Shown here: positions 18,549 to 28,234 of the stretch, piece after piece
How positions within the stretch are numbered: position 1 is the first letter of the stretch
Layout: each line of letters begins with the position of its first letter
Assembly (NCBI GenBank): GCA_017438745.1
Contig: JAFRUS010000088.1
Span: 80,573-144,572 of the forward strand
DNA from: Oscillospiraceae bacterium
GTDB taxonomy: Bacteria; Bacillota; Clostridia; Oscillospirales; Ruminococcaceae
Direction: 5' to 3'
Length of the DNA stretch: 64,000 bases
Notes under the pieces: generated by a model
Database searches by the model: none
Told to the model about the DNA's origin: nothing
Seen by the model: the letters and a program-made list of their open reading frames with translations, nothing else
Made by a program: the position numbers and the translations under genes

Positions 18549-19124
18549 ATGAATGATAATAATCTCAGACAGTTTATAGACGCAGTAAATTCAGAAGTTG
18601 ACAGTAAAATAGAGCTTATCGAAAAAGAAGCAGAGGAAAAATGTACTGAGCTTCTCGAAACTGCAGAAAACGAAGCACTTAATGAAGCATACAGGAAGAT
18701 CAGATCCTGTGTTACAGAGGAAAAACAGTTAAACAAGATGACTGTTTCAAAAGCAGAACAGGAAGCTCGTATAAAAGTTCTCACTTACAGGGAAGGGCTT
18801 GTAGGTAAAATATTTGATTCGGTTGATGACAAGCTTGCAGACTTTACACAGTCTGATTCATATGTTTCCTTTCTTGAAGGCCTTCTTGACGGAGAAAAAA
18901 TCGACAGTGACACTGTGATTTATCTCAGGGAAGAAGACATGAAATACGAATCAGCTCTTCGCAGAAAAGCCGGAAATGAATGCTCTTTTGAAGCAGATCC
19001 GGAAATAATCTACGGCGGACTTTCCGTTTACGACAGGAAATCATCAGTGCTCATTAACAAGACTCTTGACAACATGCTTGATGAACAGAAGAAGGATTTC
19101 GGTTCCAACTACAGACTTGCATGA
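18549..19124 (+). CDS. ntpE: V/A-type ATPase subunit E
   Basis: 191 residues: a long N-terminal coiled coil (about 1-90) and a mixed C-terminal domain, with IYGGLSVYDRKSSVLINKTLDNMLDEQ near the end, typical of subunit E. It forms the peripheral stalk with the G/H-type subunit. AAAGGGG site upstream. Confidence 0.88.
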   Translation: MNDNNLRQFIDAVNSEVDSKIELIEKEAEEKCTELLETAENEALNEAYRKIRSCVTEEKQLNKMTVSKAEQEARIKVLTYREGLVGKIFDSVDDKLADFTQSDSYVSFLEGLLDGEKIDSDTVIYLREEDMKYESALRRKAGNECSFEADPEIIYGGLSVYDRKSSVLINKTLDNMLDEQKKDFGSNYRLA

Positions 19125-19157
19125 AAAACACTATAAAATCGCTATCGGGGGTGCATT

Positions 19158-20933
19158 ATGCAGAACGTTGTATATTCAATCAACGGACCGGTTGTTAAAG
19201 TAAAGGATACAAAAGACTTTTCAATGCTCGAAATGGTGTACGTAGGTAACAAGCGTCTTATCGGCGAGGTTATCGGTATAACAAACGAGTTTACTACAAT
19301 ACAGGTATACGAAACAACAACAGGACTTAAGGTCGGGGAACCTGTTTACCAGACAGGTGCACCAATGTGTGCGACACTCGGACCTGGTATTATTTCAAAT
19401 ATTTTTGACGGTATCGAAAGACCGCTCAAAAGAATAGAGGAAGTTTCAGGCGGCGCATTTATTTCAGAAGGCGCTAACGTAGATTCACTTGATACAGAAA
19501 AGAAATACGAGACTGAGATCAAGGTCAAAATAGGTGACCATCTTACAGGCGGACAGGTATATGCTGAGTGTCAGGAAACAGCAGTTATAAGACATTACTG
19601 CATGCTTTCACCGCTTCTTGAAGGTGACGTAATTTCTGTAAATGAAAACGGTGAATACAGGATCAATGACACAGTATGTGTTATCAGGGACAAGAAGGGA
19701 AATGAGATCCCGCTTACTCTCTGCCAGAAGTGGCCAATCAGACAGCCGCGTCCGGTAAAGGAAAGAAAACTTATTTCGAGACCGCTTATCACAGGTCAGA
19801 GAATTATCGATACTATCCTTCCGATAGCCAAGGGCGGTACTGCCGCTATTCCTGGCGGTTTCGGTACAGGAAAGACTATGACTCAGCATCAGCTTGCCAA
19901 GTGGTGTGATGCTGATATTATTGTGTACATCGGCTGCGGTGAACGTGGAAACGAGATGACTCAGGTACTTGAGGAATTCTCGGAACTTATCGACCCTAAG
20001 ACTGACCGTCCTCTTACAGACAGGACTGTTCTTATTGCCAATACATCAAACATGCCGGTTGCTGCCCGTGAAGCATCTATCTACACAGGTATTACTCTGG
20101 CAGAATATTACCGCGATATGGGTTATCACATCGCTATCATGGCAGACTCCACATCAAGATGGGCTGAAGCTCTTCGCGAGATATCAGGACGACTTGAAGA
20201 AATGCCTGCGGAAGAAGGTTTCCCGGCTTATCTGCCATCAAGGCTTTCAGAATTCTATGAACGTGCCGGATATATGGAGACTCTTTCAGGCAAGGAAGGT
20301 TCGGTAACCGTTATCGGTGCGGTATCTCCTCAGGGTTCAGACTTTTCAGAGCCGGTCACACAGAATACCAAGCGTTTTGTACGCTGCTTCTGGACACTCG
20401 ACAAGTCACTTGCCTATGCAAGACATTATCCTGCCATCAACTGGACTACAAGCTACAGTGAATATATCGAGGATCTTTCAGCGTTCTATACTGAAAACGC
20501 AGGGGCAGACTTTATGGAATGCCGTCAGGAGATCTCAAACATCCTCGTTGAAGAAAACAAGCTCATGGAGATCGTCAAGCTCATCGGTTCAGACGTTCTT
20601 CCGGATGACCAGAAGCTTGTTATCGAAATTGCACGAGTTGTCCGTGTAGGATTCCTTCAGCAGAATGCCTACCACAAGGACGATACTTTCGTTCCGCTTA
20701 AAAAGCAGCTTCTCATGATGAGGACTATCCTCCATCTTTACAACGAGTCAAAGAGAAAGATTGCCGAAGGCAGACCTGTTAGCCAGATCGTAAAGTCCGG
20801 TATAATGGAAAAGGTCATCAAGATCAAGTACGAGATCCCTAACGATCAGCTTGAACTGTTCGACAACTATATCAATGAAATCACTGAAACTCTTGACAGT
20901 CTCAGTGACGAGGACGAATGGAGGGCTGAATAA
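19158..20933 (+). CDS. ntpA: V/A-type ATPase catalytic subunit A
   Basis: 591 residues, normal length. It carries the P-loop [35 protein letters not shown] and [11 protein letters not shown], which together define the catalytic subunit and its non-homologous insertion. It hydrolyses or makes ATP in an A3B3 head. It abuts subunit B with a 1-bp overlap. Confidence 0.95.
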   Translation: MQNVVYSINGPVVKVKDTKDFSMLEMVYVGNKRLIGEVIGITNEFTTIQVYETTTGLKVGEPVYQTGAPMCATLGPGIISNIFDGIERPLKRIEEVSGGAFISEGANVDSLDTEKKYETEIKVKIGDHLTGGQVYAECQETAVIRHYCMLSPLLEGDVISVNENGEYRINDTVCVIRDKKGNEIPLTLCQKWPIRQPRPVKERKLISRPLITGQRIIDTILPIAKGGTAAIPGGFGTGKTMTQHQLAKWCDADIIVYIGCGERGNEMTQVLEEFSELIDPKTDRPLTDRTVLIANTSNMPVAAREASIYTGITLAEYYRDMGYHIAIMADSTSRWAEALREISGRLEEMPAEEGFPAYLPSRLSEFYERAGYMETLSGKEGSVTVIGAVSPQGSDFSEPVTQNTKRFVRCFWTLDKSLAYARHYPAINWTTSYSEYIEDLSAFYTENAGADFMECRQEISNILVEENKLMEIVKLIGSDVLPDDQKLVIEIARVVRVGFLQQNAYHKDDTFVPLKKQLLMMRTILHLYNESKRKIAEGRPVSQIVKSGIMEKVIKIKYEIPNDQLELFDNYINEITETLDSLSDEDEWRAE

Positions 20934-22330
20934 TGAGCGTACAGTACATTGGACTTGAACAGGTCACTGGTCCTCTTATTGCACTTGAAAATGTAAAAGG
21001 CGTAGGTTACGAGGAAGTTGCGTCCATTAAGCTCGATGACGGAACAGAGCGTATAGGAAGAATCGTTGAACTTGCAGGGGACAAGGCCATTCTTCAGGTA
21101 TTTGAAGGAACAAAGGGCCTTTCACTTAAGAATACAAGAACTTCATTTACCGGCAAGCCGCTGGAAATACCGCTTTCGAAGGATATTCTCGGACGTGTGT
21201 TCAACGGTGCCGGAAAACCAATAGATAACTTAGGATATATTTATCCTGAAAAATTTGCAGATATAAACGGTAAACCGCTTAATCCGGTTTCCAGAACCTA
21301 CCCGAGAAACTATATCAGAACCGGTATCTCATCGATAGACTGTCTTATGACTCTTATCAGAGGTCAGAAGCTTCCGATTTTCTCAGGTTCCGGTCTTTCA
21401 CATAACAAACTTGCGGTTCAGCTTGTTCGTCAGGCTCAGATAGCCGATGAAAGCGGTCAGGAATTTGCCGTTGTATTCGGTGCAATGGGTGTTAAGAACG
21501 ACGTAGCTGACTATTTCAGAAAGAGCTTCGAGGAAAGTGGTGTTCTTCAGAACGTTGCAATGTTCATAAACCTTGCAAACGACCCTATCATTGAAAGAAT
21601 CCTTACACCACGATGCGCTCTTACAGCAGCGGAATATCTTGCGTATGAGAAGAACATGCATATTCTCGTAATTCTCACAGATATGACATCCTATGCGGAA
21701 GCACTTCGTGAATTCAGTTCTTCAAAGGGTGAGATTCCTGGCAGAAAGGGTTATCCTGGTTATCTTTACTCAGACCTTGCGTCTCTTTATGAGCGTGCCG
21801 GCATAGTAAAGGGCTCAACGGGAAGTGTTACACAGATTCCGATCCTTACAATGCCTAACGATGATATCACTCATCCGGTACCTGACCTTACAGGATACAT
21901 CACTGAAGGACAGATAGTTCTCGACAGAAACCTTGATCAGACAGGCATTTATCCTTCTGTATCAGTTCTTCCTTCACTTTCACGTCTTATGAAGGACGGT
22001 ATCGGTGAAGGCTATACAAGAGACGATCATTCAGCTGTTGCCAATCAGCTTTTTGCCTGCTATGCAAAGGTACAGGAGGCACGTTCACTCGCAGCCGTAA
22101 TCGGTGAGGAGGAACTTTCCGATACAGACCGTAAGTATATGGAATTTGGTATCCAGTTTGAAAAGCACTTTATCAATCAGGGCTTTGACGAGAACAGAAC
22201 CATTGAACAGACTCTTGATCTTGGATGGCAGCTGCTTTCACTCCTTCCTAAGTCAGAGCTTGAACGTGTTGACGAAAAGCTCCTTAACGAAAAATATGTT
22301 GAAGACGCAGCTTCATTATTTGCAGACTGA
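20933..22330 (+). CDS. ntpB: V/A-type ATPase regulatory subunit B
   Basis: 465 residues. Family motifs are [19 protein letters not shown] (no P-loop, as expected), [44 protein letters not shown] and [29 protein letters not shown]. It pairs with subunit A in the head. Confidence 0.95.
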   Translation: MSVQYIGLEQVTGPLIALENVKGVGYEEVASIKLDDGTERIGRIVELAGDKAILQVFEGTKGLSLKNTRTSFTGKPLEIPLSKDILGRVFNGAGKPIDNLGYIYPEKFADINGKPLNPVSRTYPRNYIRTGISSIDCLMTLIRGQKLPIFSGSGLSHNKLAVQLVRQAQIADESGQEFAVVFGAMGVKNDVADYFRKSFEESGVLQNVAMFINLANDPIIERILTPRCALTAAEYLAYEKNMHILVILTDMTSYAEALREFSSSKGEIPGRKGYPGYLYSDLASLYERAGIVKGSTGSVTQIPILTMPNDDITHPVPDLTGYITEGQIVLDRNLDQTGIYPSVSVLPSLSRLMKDGIGEGYTRDDHSAVANQLFACYAKVQEARSLAAVIGEEELSDTDRKYMEFGIQFEKHFINQGFDENRTIEQTLDLGWQLLSLLPKSELERVDEKLLNEKYVEDAASLFAD

Positions 22331-22348
22331 TGATAAGGAGATGATCGT

Positions 22349-22975
22349 GTGACTGAACAGATTTTTCCTACCAAAGGTAATCTTATAAAGGCACGTAAGG
22401 ACCTTGCTCTTTCAAGGCTCGGCTACGAGCTTATGGACAGAAAGAGAAATATCCTCATCAGAGAACTCATGCAGCTTGTTGATTCAGCAAATGGAATAAG
22501 ATTCGACATTGAAAAGACTTACGAGGATGCCTACCGCGCACTGCAGCAGGCGAACGTAAGTCTCGGCGTTGTTGAGATCTTCGGAAAGGCAGTTCCGGTG
22601 GAGGATACACTTACCGTGGGAAGCCGCAGCGTAATGGGCGTGGAAATTCCTACTGTTAAGATAAATCCTGTTATCCGTACTGCTCCTTTCGGTTTCTATG
22701 ATACTGATTCCAGCCTTGACGAAGCATATATTCTCTTTGCAAGGGTAAAGGAAATGACAGCGAAGCTTGCAGAAGTGGAAAATGGTATTTACAGACTTGC
22801 GGTTGCCATAAAGAAGACCCAGAAGAGAGCGAATGCTCTTAAGAATATTCTCATACCGAAATTTATCGGTATATCAAAATATATCAGCGACAGCCTTGAG
22901 GAAAAGGAACGAGAGGAATTCTCAAGACTCAAGGTCATCAAAGCACAGAAAGCTAAAAAGGCGGAGAAAAACTGA
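22349..22975 (+). CDS. ntpD: V/A-type ATPase subunit D
   Basis: 208 residues from GTG 22349, with AAGGAG 9 bp upstream. The start TEQIFPTKGNLIKARKDLALSRLGYELMDRKRNILIRELM is the family signature of the central shaft, followed by long N- and C-terminal helices. The stop overlaps the next ATG by one base. Confidence 0.92.
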   Translation: MTEQIFPTKGNLIKARKDLALSRLGYELMDRKRNILIRELMQLVDSANGIRFDIEKTYEDAYRALQQANVSLGVVEIFGKAVPVEDTLTVGSRSVMGVEIPTVKINPVIRTAPFGFYDTDSSLDEAYILFARVKEMTAKLAEVENGIYRLAVAIKKTQKRANALKNILIPKFIGISKYISDSLEEKEREEFSRLKVIKAQKAKKAEKN

Positions 22976-24771
22976 TGTTACTATCAGCAGAAAACATTTC
23001 AAAAAACTACGGTATGAAGCAGCTGCTTGACGGCGTTTCAGTTTATCTTAACGAGGGTGACAGATTAGGAATAATCGGCATCAACGGAACAGGAAAAAGT
23101 ACACTGTTAAAGATACTTGCAGGTGCATCACATCCTGACAGCGGAAACATGTCTATGAAGCCTGACCTGCAGATCTCATACCTTCCGCAGGATCCTGAGA
23201 TGGATGACGAAAACACCGTTATTGAACAGGTGCTTTCAGACATGCCTTCAGAATACCGTGAAGTTCATGAGTACGAAGCGAAAACCATGCTTAACAAGCT
23301 CGGAATAAACGACTTTTCCGCAAAGATAGGTACTCTTTCCGGCGGACAGAGAAAGCGTGTGGCACTTGCGGCAGCTCTTATACATCCGGCAGATGTTCTC
23401 GTACTGGACGAGCCTACCAACCATCTTGACAGTGAGATGGTAACATGGCTTGAAAACCGTCTGAACAGATTTTCCGGCGGAATTATCATGATCACTCATG
23501 ACAGATATTTTCTCGAAAGAGTGGTAACCAAAATAGTTGAACTTTCCCGCGGAAAGCTTTACACATACGAAGCAAACTTTTCGAAGTATCTCGAACTCAA
23601 AGCACAGCGCGAAGAAATGGCAGAGGCGAGCGAAAGAAAGCGTCAGTCCGTACTTCGCCGTGAATATCAGTGGATAATGCGTGCTGCAAGAGCAAGAGGT
23701 ACGAAGAGCAAGGACAGAATAGAGCGCTATCATGACCTTAAGAACCAGTCAGGTCCTGAATACGATGAAACCGTAAAAATATCTGCTCTGTCCAGCAGAC
23801 TCGGAAGAAAGACCATTGAACTTAAAAATGTATCAAAGAGTTTCGGTGACAAAAAAGTAATCGACGACTTTTCATATATCATACTCCGAAACGACCGTAT
23901 TGGTATAATCGGACACAACGGTGCCGGAAAGTCAACTCTGCTTAACATGATAGCCGGAAGACTTTTACCCGATAAAGGTGAAGTGGAGACCGGTGAAACA
24001 GTAAGCATAGGATATTTCACACAGACATCCTGTGAACTCGATCCGGATGTTAAGGTGTTTGATTTCATTCACGACATTTCTGATTCGGTAAAGACTTCAG
24101 AGGGAACATTCTCAGCTTCACAGATGCTTGAACGTTTTCTTTTCTATCCTGATCTTCAGCAGAGCCTTATCGGAAGACTGAGCGGCGGCGAAAAAAGAAG
24201 ACTTTATCTTTTAAGCATTCTCATGCAGGCTCCGAACATTCTTCTTCTTGACGAGCCTACCAACGATCTTGATATAGAAACACTGAGAATTCTGGAAGAC
24301 TACATTGAAGAATTCCCGGGTGCTGTCATTTCAGTATCTCATGACAGATATTTTCTTGACAAGACTGCAGAATCCATTTTTGAAGTATGTGACGACGGAA
24401 AAGTTAACTGCTTTACCGGAAACTACAGTGACTATGCTGAAAAGACTGCAGAAAGAAAGCAGGCTGAAAAAGCTGCATCTGCACCGGCTGCAAAATCATC
24501 ATCCGAAAACAGCAGAAAAGGCGGACACGCTCTTAAGTTCTCGTTCAAGGAACAGCGTGAATACGAGACCATTGATGCAGACATCGAAGCGATAGAAAAC
24601 AGCATTGCCGAGTGTGAAGCGGAAATGGCAGCACAGACAAGCGATTACGTAAAGCTTCAGGAACTCACTGACAAAAAGGCACAGCTTGAAGCTGAACTTG
24701 AAGAAAAAACAGAACGCTGGATCTATCTTAATGATCTTGCTGACAGAATAGAAGCAGAAAAGAACAAATAA
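22975..24771 (+). CDS. ABC-F family ATPase
   Basis: 598 residues with two ATPase domains and no membrane segment. First: GINGTGKST, LSGGQRKRV, LVLDEPTNHLD. Second: GHNGAGKST, LSGGEKRRL, LLLDEPTNDLD. The linker (about 200-260) is basic and helical (REYQWIMRAARARGTKSKDRIERYHDL), as in ABC-F proteins acting on ribosomes or, for Uup, on DNA junctions. A C-terminal coiled coil (about 530-598) resembles Uup. It is coupled to the ATPase operon by a 1-bp overlap. Exact role unknown. Confidence 0.88.
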   Translation: MLLSAENISKNYGMKQLLDGVSVYLNEGDRLGIIGINGTGKSTLLKILAGASHPDSGNMSMKPDLQISYLPQDPEMDDENTVIEQVLSDMPSEYREVHEYEAKTMLNKLGINDFSAKIGTLSGGQRKRVALAAALIHPADVLVLDEPTNHLDSEMVTWLENRLNRFSGGIIMITHDRYFLERVVTKIVELSRGKLYTYEANFSKYLELKAQREEMAEASERKRQSVLRREYQWIMRAARARGTKSKDRIERYHDLKNQSGPEYDETVKISALSSRLGRKTIELKNVSKSFGDKKVIDDFSYIILRNDRIGIIGHNGAGKSTLLNMIAGRLLPDKGEVETGETVSIGYFTQTSCELDPDVKVFDFIHDISDSVKTSEGTFSASQMLERFLFYPDLQQSLIGRLSGGEKRRLYLLSILMQAPNILLLDEPTNDLDIETLRILEDYIEEFPGAVISVSHDRYFLDKTAESIFEVCDDGKVNCFTGNYSDYAEKTAERKQAEKAASAPAAKSSSENSRKGGHALKFSFKEQREYETIDADIEAIENSIAECEAEMAAQTSDYVKLQELTDKKAQLEAELEEKTERWIYLNDLADRIEAEKNK

Positions 24772-24779
24772 AACATTAC

Positions 24780-24928
24780 AAAACGCTTATTTCATTAGAT
24801 ATACAGACACTAAGAACATGGTGTAGCCGGCGTAGTATATGAATTGCCGGACTGTCTGCCAGTTTATTTTCGGACGGATATATACCGTCCGGTTATCTGT
24901 ATTTACTTTCGGGATATAAGCGTTTTTT
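24780..24928 (+). ncRNA. Highly structured intergenic RNA of unknown class
   Basis: Nested helices: outer 11-bp stem AAAACGCTTAT (24780-24790) / ATAAGCGTTTT (24916-24926); inner 7-bp stem ATACAGA (24801-24807) / TCTGTAT (24896-24902); and two internal hairpins, CCGGC/GCCGG (24827-24831/24846-24850) and CGGACGG/CCGTCCG (24871-24877/24885-24891). The outer stem runs into a T tract, so it can act as a terminator. I do not recognise the class. It may be a 3' end structure of the ABC-F transcript, or an attenuator for the flavoprotein gene. Confidence 0.5.
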
Positions 24929-24947
24929 ATTTTTGAAAGGGCTAAAA

Positions 24948-26192
24948 ATGGAGAATGTGATCACGGCAGACATAGCGGTTATCGGAGGCGGAGCGGCTGG
25001 AATAACTGCTGCAATAGAAGCCAAACAAACAGCACCTTCACTGAATGTCATCATTGCCGAAAGGCTTGACCGAACAGGGAAGAAGATACTTGTGACCGGA
25101 AGCGGCAGATGTAATCTTACAAACAGGAATATTTCGGGTGGAGACTATCACGGTTCACTGCCTTTTGTAATGGATATAATAAAGAAAACGAAGAACACTG
25201 AAGAATTTTTCCGTTCTCTCGGAGTACTGTGTTCAGCTGATGAAGAGGGAAGAGTTTATCCTTACAGCAAAAGTGCTGCTTCTGTTCTAAGTGCGCTGAG
25301 ATTAAAGCTTAAAAGTCTGGACATTCCGGAGATATGCGGTTTCAAGGCTGATAACATTGATAAAACAAAGAGCGGTTACACGATAAAGGCCGAAGACGGA
25401 CGAATAATAAAATGCCGCAGAATAATCGCTGCCTGCGGAGGATATGCTTCTCCGGCAAACGGAACTGACGGAGCAGCTCTTAAAATGTTCAGGGAAATGG
25501 GCATAAAGACTGCAAAGATCTGTCCGGCAGTTGCCCCTCTTCGTGTTGATCCAGCTTCAGTAAAAGGACTTAAGGGAGTGCGCGTTCACGGAAAGGTAAG
25601 TGCTGTTTCCGGAGACAGGGTTCTTAAAACTGAAGAAGGGGAGATTCAGTTTACTGAAAACAGTATTTCCGGTATCTGTGTTTTTGACCTTGCATATCTG
25701 TTTTCAGAGTATGAGGGAAAGCTTTCTGTAAAGGCTGACCTTATGCCTGAATATTCTGAAAAACAGCTTTCTGATATTCTGAAAGAAATCAAATCGGGAA
25801 GAAATGAATGTACACTGGAAGAATTCTTAAACGGACTGTTTGTAAAAAATCTTGCTGTTTTTATAATGAAAAGAACACTGAATCTGCCTCTTACGGAACC
25901 GGTCTCAAAGCTTAAGAATAAGGACTTATCAAAAATTGCGGAAACGATAAAGAACCTCTCATTTAAGATAACCGGCTGCTCATCATGGCAGAACGCACAG
26001 GTGACAGCGGGTGGCATCCATGCCGGTGAAATCGACGTTTCACTGTGTCTTAAGAAGGAAAAAGGCATTTATTTTGCCGGTGAAATACTCGACACAGACG
26101 GAAAATGCGGCGGATATAATCTGGAATGGGCATGGTCTTCAGGCATGTGGGCAGGCCGTAACTGTGCCTTATCACTGCACGATTTGACTTGA
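24948..26192 (+). CDS. HI0933/BaiN-type NAD(P)/FAD-dependent oxidoreductase
   Basis: 414 residues from ATG 24948, behind GAAAGGG; a TTG at 24933 is less likely. The N-terminal dinucleotide fold is ADIAVIGGGAAGITAAIEA, then TGSGRCNLTN, the family signature. The C-terminus has VTAGGIHAGEID, YFAGEILDTDGKCGGYNLEWAWSSG. Members are flavoproteins; one acts on bile acids, but the general substrate is unknown. It is preceded by the structured intergenic RNA. Confidence 0.88.
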   Translation: MENVITADIAVIGGGAAGITAAIEAKQTAPSLNVIIAERLDRTGKKILVTGSGRCNLTNRNISGGDYHGSLPFVMDIIKKTKNTEEFFRSLGVLCSADEEGRVYPYSKSAASVLSALRLKLKSLDIPEICGFKADNIDKTKSGYTIKAEDGRIIKCRRIIAACGGYASPANGTDGAALKMFREMGIKTAKICPAVAPLRVDPASVKGLKGVRVHGKVSAVSGDRVLKTEEGEIQFTENSISGICVFDLAYLFSEYEGKLSVKADLMPEYSEKQLSDILKEIKSGRNECTLEEFLNGLFVKNLAVFIMKRTLNLPLTEPVSKLKNKDLSKIAETIKNLSFKITGCSSWQNAQVTAGGIHAGEIDVSLCLKKEKGIYFAGEILDTDGKCGGYNLEWAWSSGMWAGRNCALSLHDLT

Positions 26193-26217
26193 CTTTATTG
26201 AAAAATTGTGATAAGAT
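26189..26217 (+). promoter_or_regulatory. Sigma-A type promoter for the GH5 gene
   Basis: TTGACT (26189-26194), 17 bp, TAAGAT (26212-26217), overlapping the end of the preceding gene and leaving a leader of about 130 nt. A second TTGACT lies 5 bp upstream. Confidence 0.65.
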
Positions 26218-26351
26218 AGAACTGCGGATATTTGTGCAAAAGCAACAAATATAACAATATCATGCATTGATTTTTCTATTGCGATTAAAATATCCCGAAT
26301 TTAATCTGTATGTGTAAAAGTTATTATTTTTATTAGGGGGAAACTAACTGT

Positions 26352-27938
26352 ATGGATCTTTATAAAGGTTTCATACATACAGACGGCAGGCTGCTCAGAG
26401 ACGAAAACGACAAGGAGTATCTGCTGAAGGGTATGGCTTTCGGAAATAATGTCTGGGATAATCCGTCGCTTCCACCGTATGATACTCATCATACGAGGGA
26501 CAGCTACAGAGAGCTTGCAGAAATGGGATTTAACTCTGTAAGATTTTATCTGAATTACGGATTGTTCGAAGATGATAACAAACCATATGAATACAAGGAG
26601 ACCGGCTTCGAGTGGATCGACCGCAATGTGGAGTGGGCTAAGGAAAACGGTATGCGTATCGTTCTCAACATGCATTATCCGCAGGGAGGTTATCAGTCTC
26701 AGGGCGGGGGAACTGCTTTGTGGAGTGACGAGGAAAATCAGAACAGACTTATCGCACTCTGGAAAGCTATTGCTGAACATTACTGCGATGAACCATGCAT
26801 TGTCGGCTACGGACTTCTCAATGAACCGGTAATCCCGGCAGATGATGTCTGGGCGGGAAGCAGAAAATGGGCTGAACTTCTTAACAGAATGATAAAGGCT
26901 GTTCGTGAAGCCGACCGTAATCATATAATCTTTATCGAAAAGATACTGACTTTCCAGAACGAGGAGACTTTTGAACTGGAATGGAGCAGATCCAACGACG
27001 AGCATAATTTTGCTCTTTCCGATGACAATTACAATGCGGTTTATGAATTCCATTTCTATAATCCGTATACATTTACTCATCAGGGACTTTCCTGGTCGAA
27101 CACAAGTGAGTTCAATAAGGTTTATCCGAACGAAGACGATATTTTTGCTGACGGTGTAAGCTGGCATGCAGGTACTTTCAACGGCGAACAGTGTGATCTT
27201 GAAAGCAGGGACTGGCAGTACATTGAAAGTGATCGTGTTACCGTAACTGACGATGACCAGGTATTAAGCTACGTTTTCCAGGCACGAGAGATCGGTGAAA
27301 ACGGTGCCGTTTATGTTGACGACATCGCAATAACTGAATTCGACAGCGAAGGCAATCGTACCCGTGTTGTATATGCAAGCAATTTTGACAAGTCCTGCTC
27401 AATGTATTTCTGGGCAAGCAATAATATAGGAAACGGCAAGTTCGTAAGTACCAAGGGAAGAAAACGCGGCGGAAGCTACCTTGTTTCCGGTACGACAGAT
27501 GACGCCAGTGGTTCAGTCGGATTTTTCAGACCGGTGAAGAACTACAGCTATCAGGCCAGCGGATATTTCCGCATCCGTTCATCAAGCGGCGAAGCTACCA
27601 TCAGACCGCGAGTTGATATCTGGAAAGCTGAGTCTATCTCGTTCCTTAACAAGGATTTCCTTGACAAAAACATTAAGGCTTATGCTGAATTCTCGGAAAA
27701 ATACAACGTTCCTGTATACTGCGGCGAATTCGGTACCGGCACAGTGAGCTTTACTGATGACAAGGGAGGAGACCGCTGGGTATCAGACGTTATTGATATT
27801 TTCAATAAGTACAGGATAAGCTATAATTATCACACATATCACGAGGAGTCCTTTGGACTTTACATGAACAGCTCCCTTGAACCTGCAGCAAACAGGAATG
27901 ATCTCCTTTACGAGGTCCTTTGCAGGAAAAATAAGTAA
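26352..27938 (+). CDS. Glycoside hydrolase family 5-type enzyme with an inserted carbohydrate-binding-like domain
   Basis: 528 residues. The barrel carries the family 5 residues: acid/base Glu158 in GLLNEP and nucleophile Glu459 in CGEFGTG; NSVRFYLNYG and VLNMHYPQGG are other barrel-strand motifs. Between them, about residues 255-415, a beta-rich region (VTVTDDDQVLSYVFQAREI, YASNFDKSCSMYFWAS, SGYFRIRSSSGEATIRPRVDIW) looks like a jelly-roll carbohydrate-binding domain inserted in the barrel. There is no signal peptide or dockerin, so it probably acts inside the cell on imported oligosaccharides. Substrate unknown. Confidence 0.85.
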   Translation: MDLYKGFIHTDGRLLRDENDKEYLLKGMAFGNNVWDNPSLPPYDTHHTRDSYRELAEMGFNSVRFYLNYGLFEDDNKPYEYKETGFEWIDRNVEWAKENGMRIVLNMHYPQGGYQSQGGGTALWSDEENQNRLIALWKAIAEHYCDEPCIVGYGLLNEPVIPADDVWAGSRKWAELLNRMIKAVREADRNHIIFIEKILTFQNEETFELEWSRSNDEHNFALSDDNYNAVYEFHFYNPYTFTHQGLSWSNTSEFNKVYPNEDDIFADGVSWHAGTFNGEQCDLESRDWQYIESDRVTVTDDDQVLSYVFQAREIGENGAVYVDDIAITEFDSEGNRTRVVYASNFDKSCSMYFWASNNIGNGKFVSTKGRKRGGSYLVSGTTDDASGSVGFFRPVKNYSYQASGYFRIRSSSGEATIRPRVDIWKAESISFLNKDFLDKNIKAYAEFSEKYNVPVYCGEFGTGTVSFTDDKGGDRWVSDVIDIFNKYRISYNYHTYHEESFGLYMNSSLEPAANRNDLLYEVLCRKNK

Positions 27939-27942
27939 TTTA

Positions 27943-27968
27943 AAGACCTGGCCTGACGGCTGGGTCTT
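27943..27968 (+). terminator. Rho-independent terminator
   Basis: AAGACCTGGCC (27943-27953), TGAC, GGCTGGGTCTT (27958-27968), mostly paired, directly after the GH5 gene. The T tail is short. Confidence 0.6.
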
Positions 27969-28002
27969 ATTGCTTACATGCTGTGATCTGAAAACAAAGT
28001 GA

Positions 28003-28055
28003 TTATACTATATATAATAGTATAGATGTTTCTCGTATACTATATATAGTATAAC
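28003..28055. promoter_or_regulatory. Tandem AT-rich palindromes
   Basis: TATACTATATATAATAGTATA (about 28004-28024) and the perfect 18-bp palindrome TATACTATATATAGTATA (28036-28053), 32 bp apart centre to centre, which is three helical turns. This looks like a paired operator, but no start codon follows on the plus strand and the minus-strand gene ends here, so the target is unclear. Confidence 0.4.
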
Positions 28056-28192
28056 TCAGACTTTGGAGTAAACTTGTATCTGGCTAAATTTTAGAATTCA
28101 GGTTAACGGCTCTGACACTGGTTGTATCTGCTGATGGTTAACTTCTTCTCGAACGAGTTGACTATCCAGGATGAAGATTTGATCGTTAACTG

Positions 28193-28234
28193 AAAACTCG
28201 CAGGTTAACTTAACATCGTTAACCTGCGAGTTTT
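28193..28234. terminator. Bidirectional terminator
   Basis: Perfect 17-bp inverted repeat, AAAACTCGCAGGTTAAC (28193-28209) / GTTAACCTGCGAGTTTT (28218-28234). A/T runs on both sides let it serve the minus-strand C39 gene and any plus-strand read-through. Confidence 0.9.

Noticed and set aside
26301..27167. 288-codon minus-strand frame opposite the GH5 gene
   Set aside because: Shadow of a well-supported gene with intact catalytic motifs; no start signals or recognisable domain.
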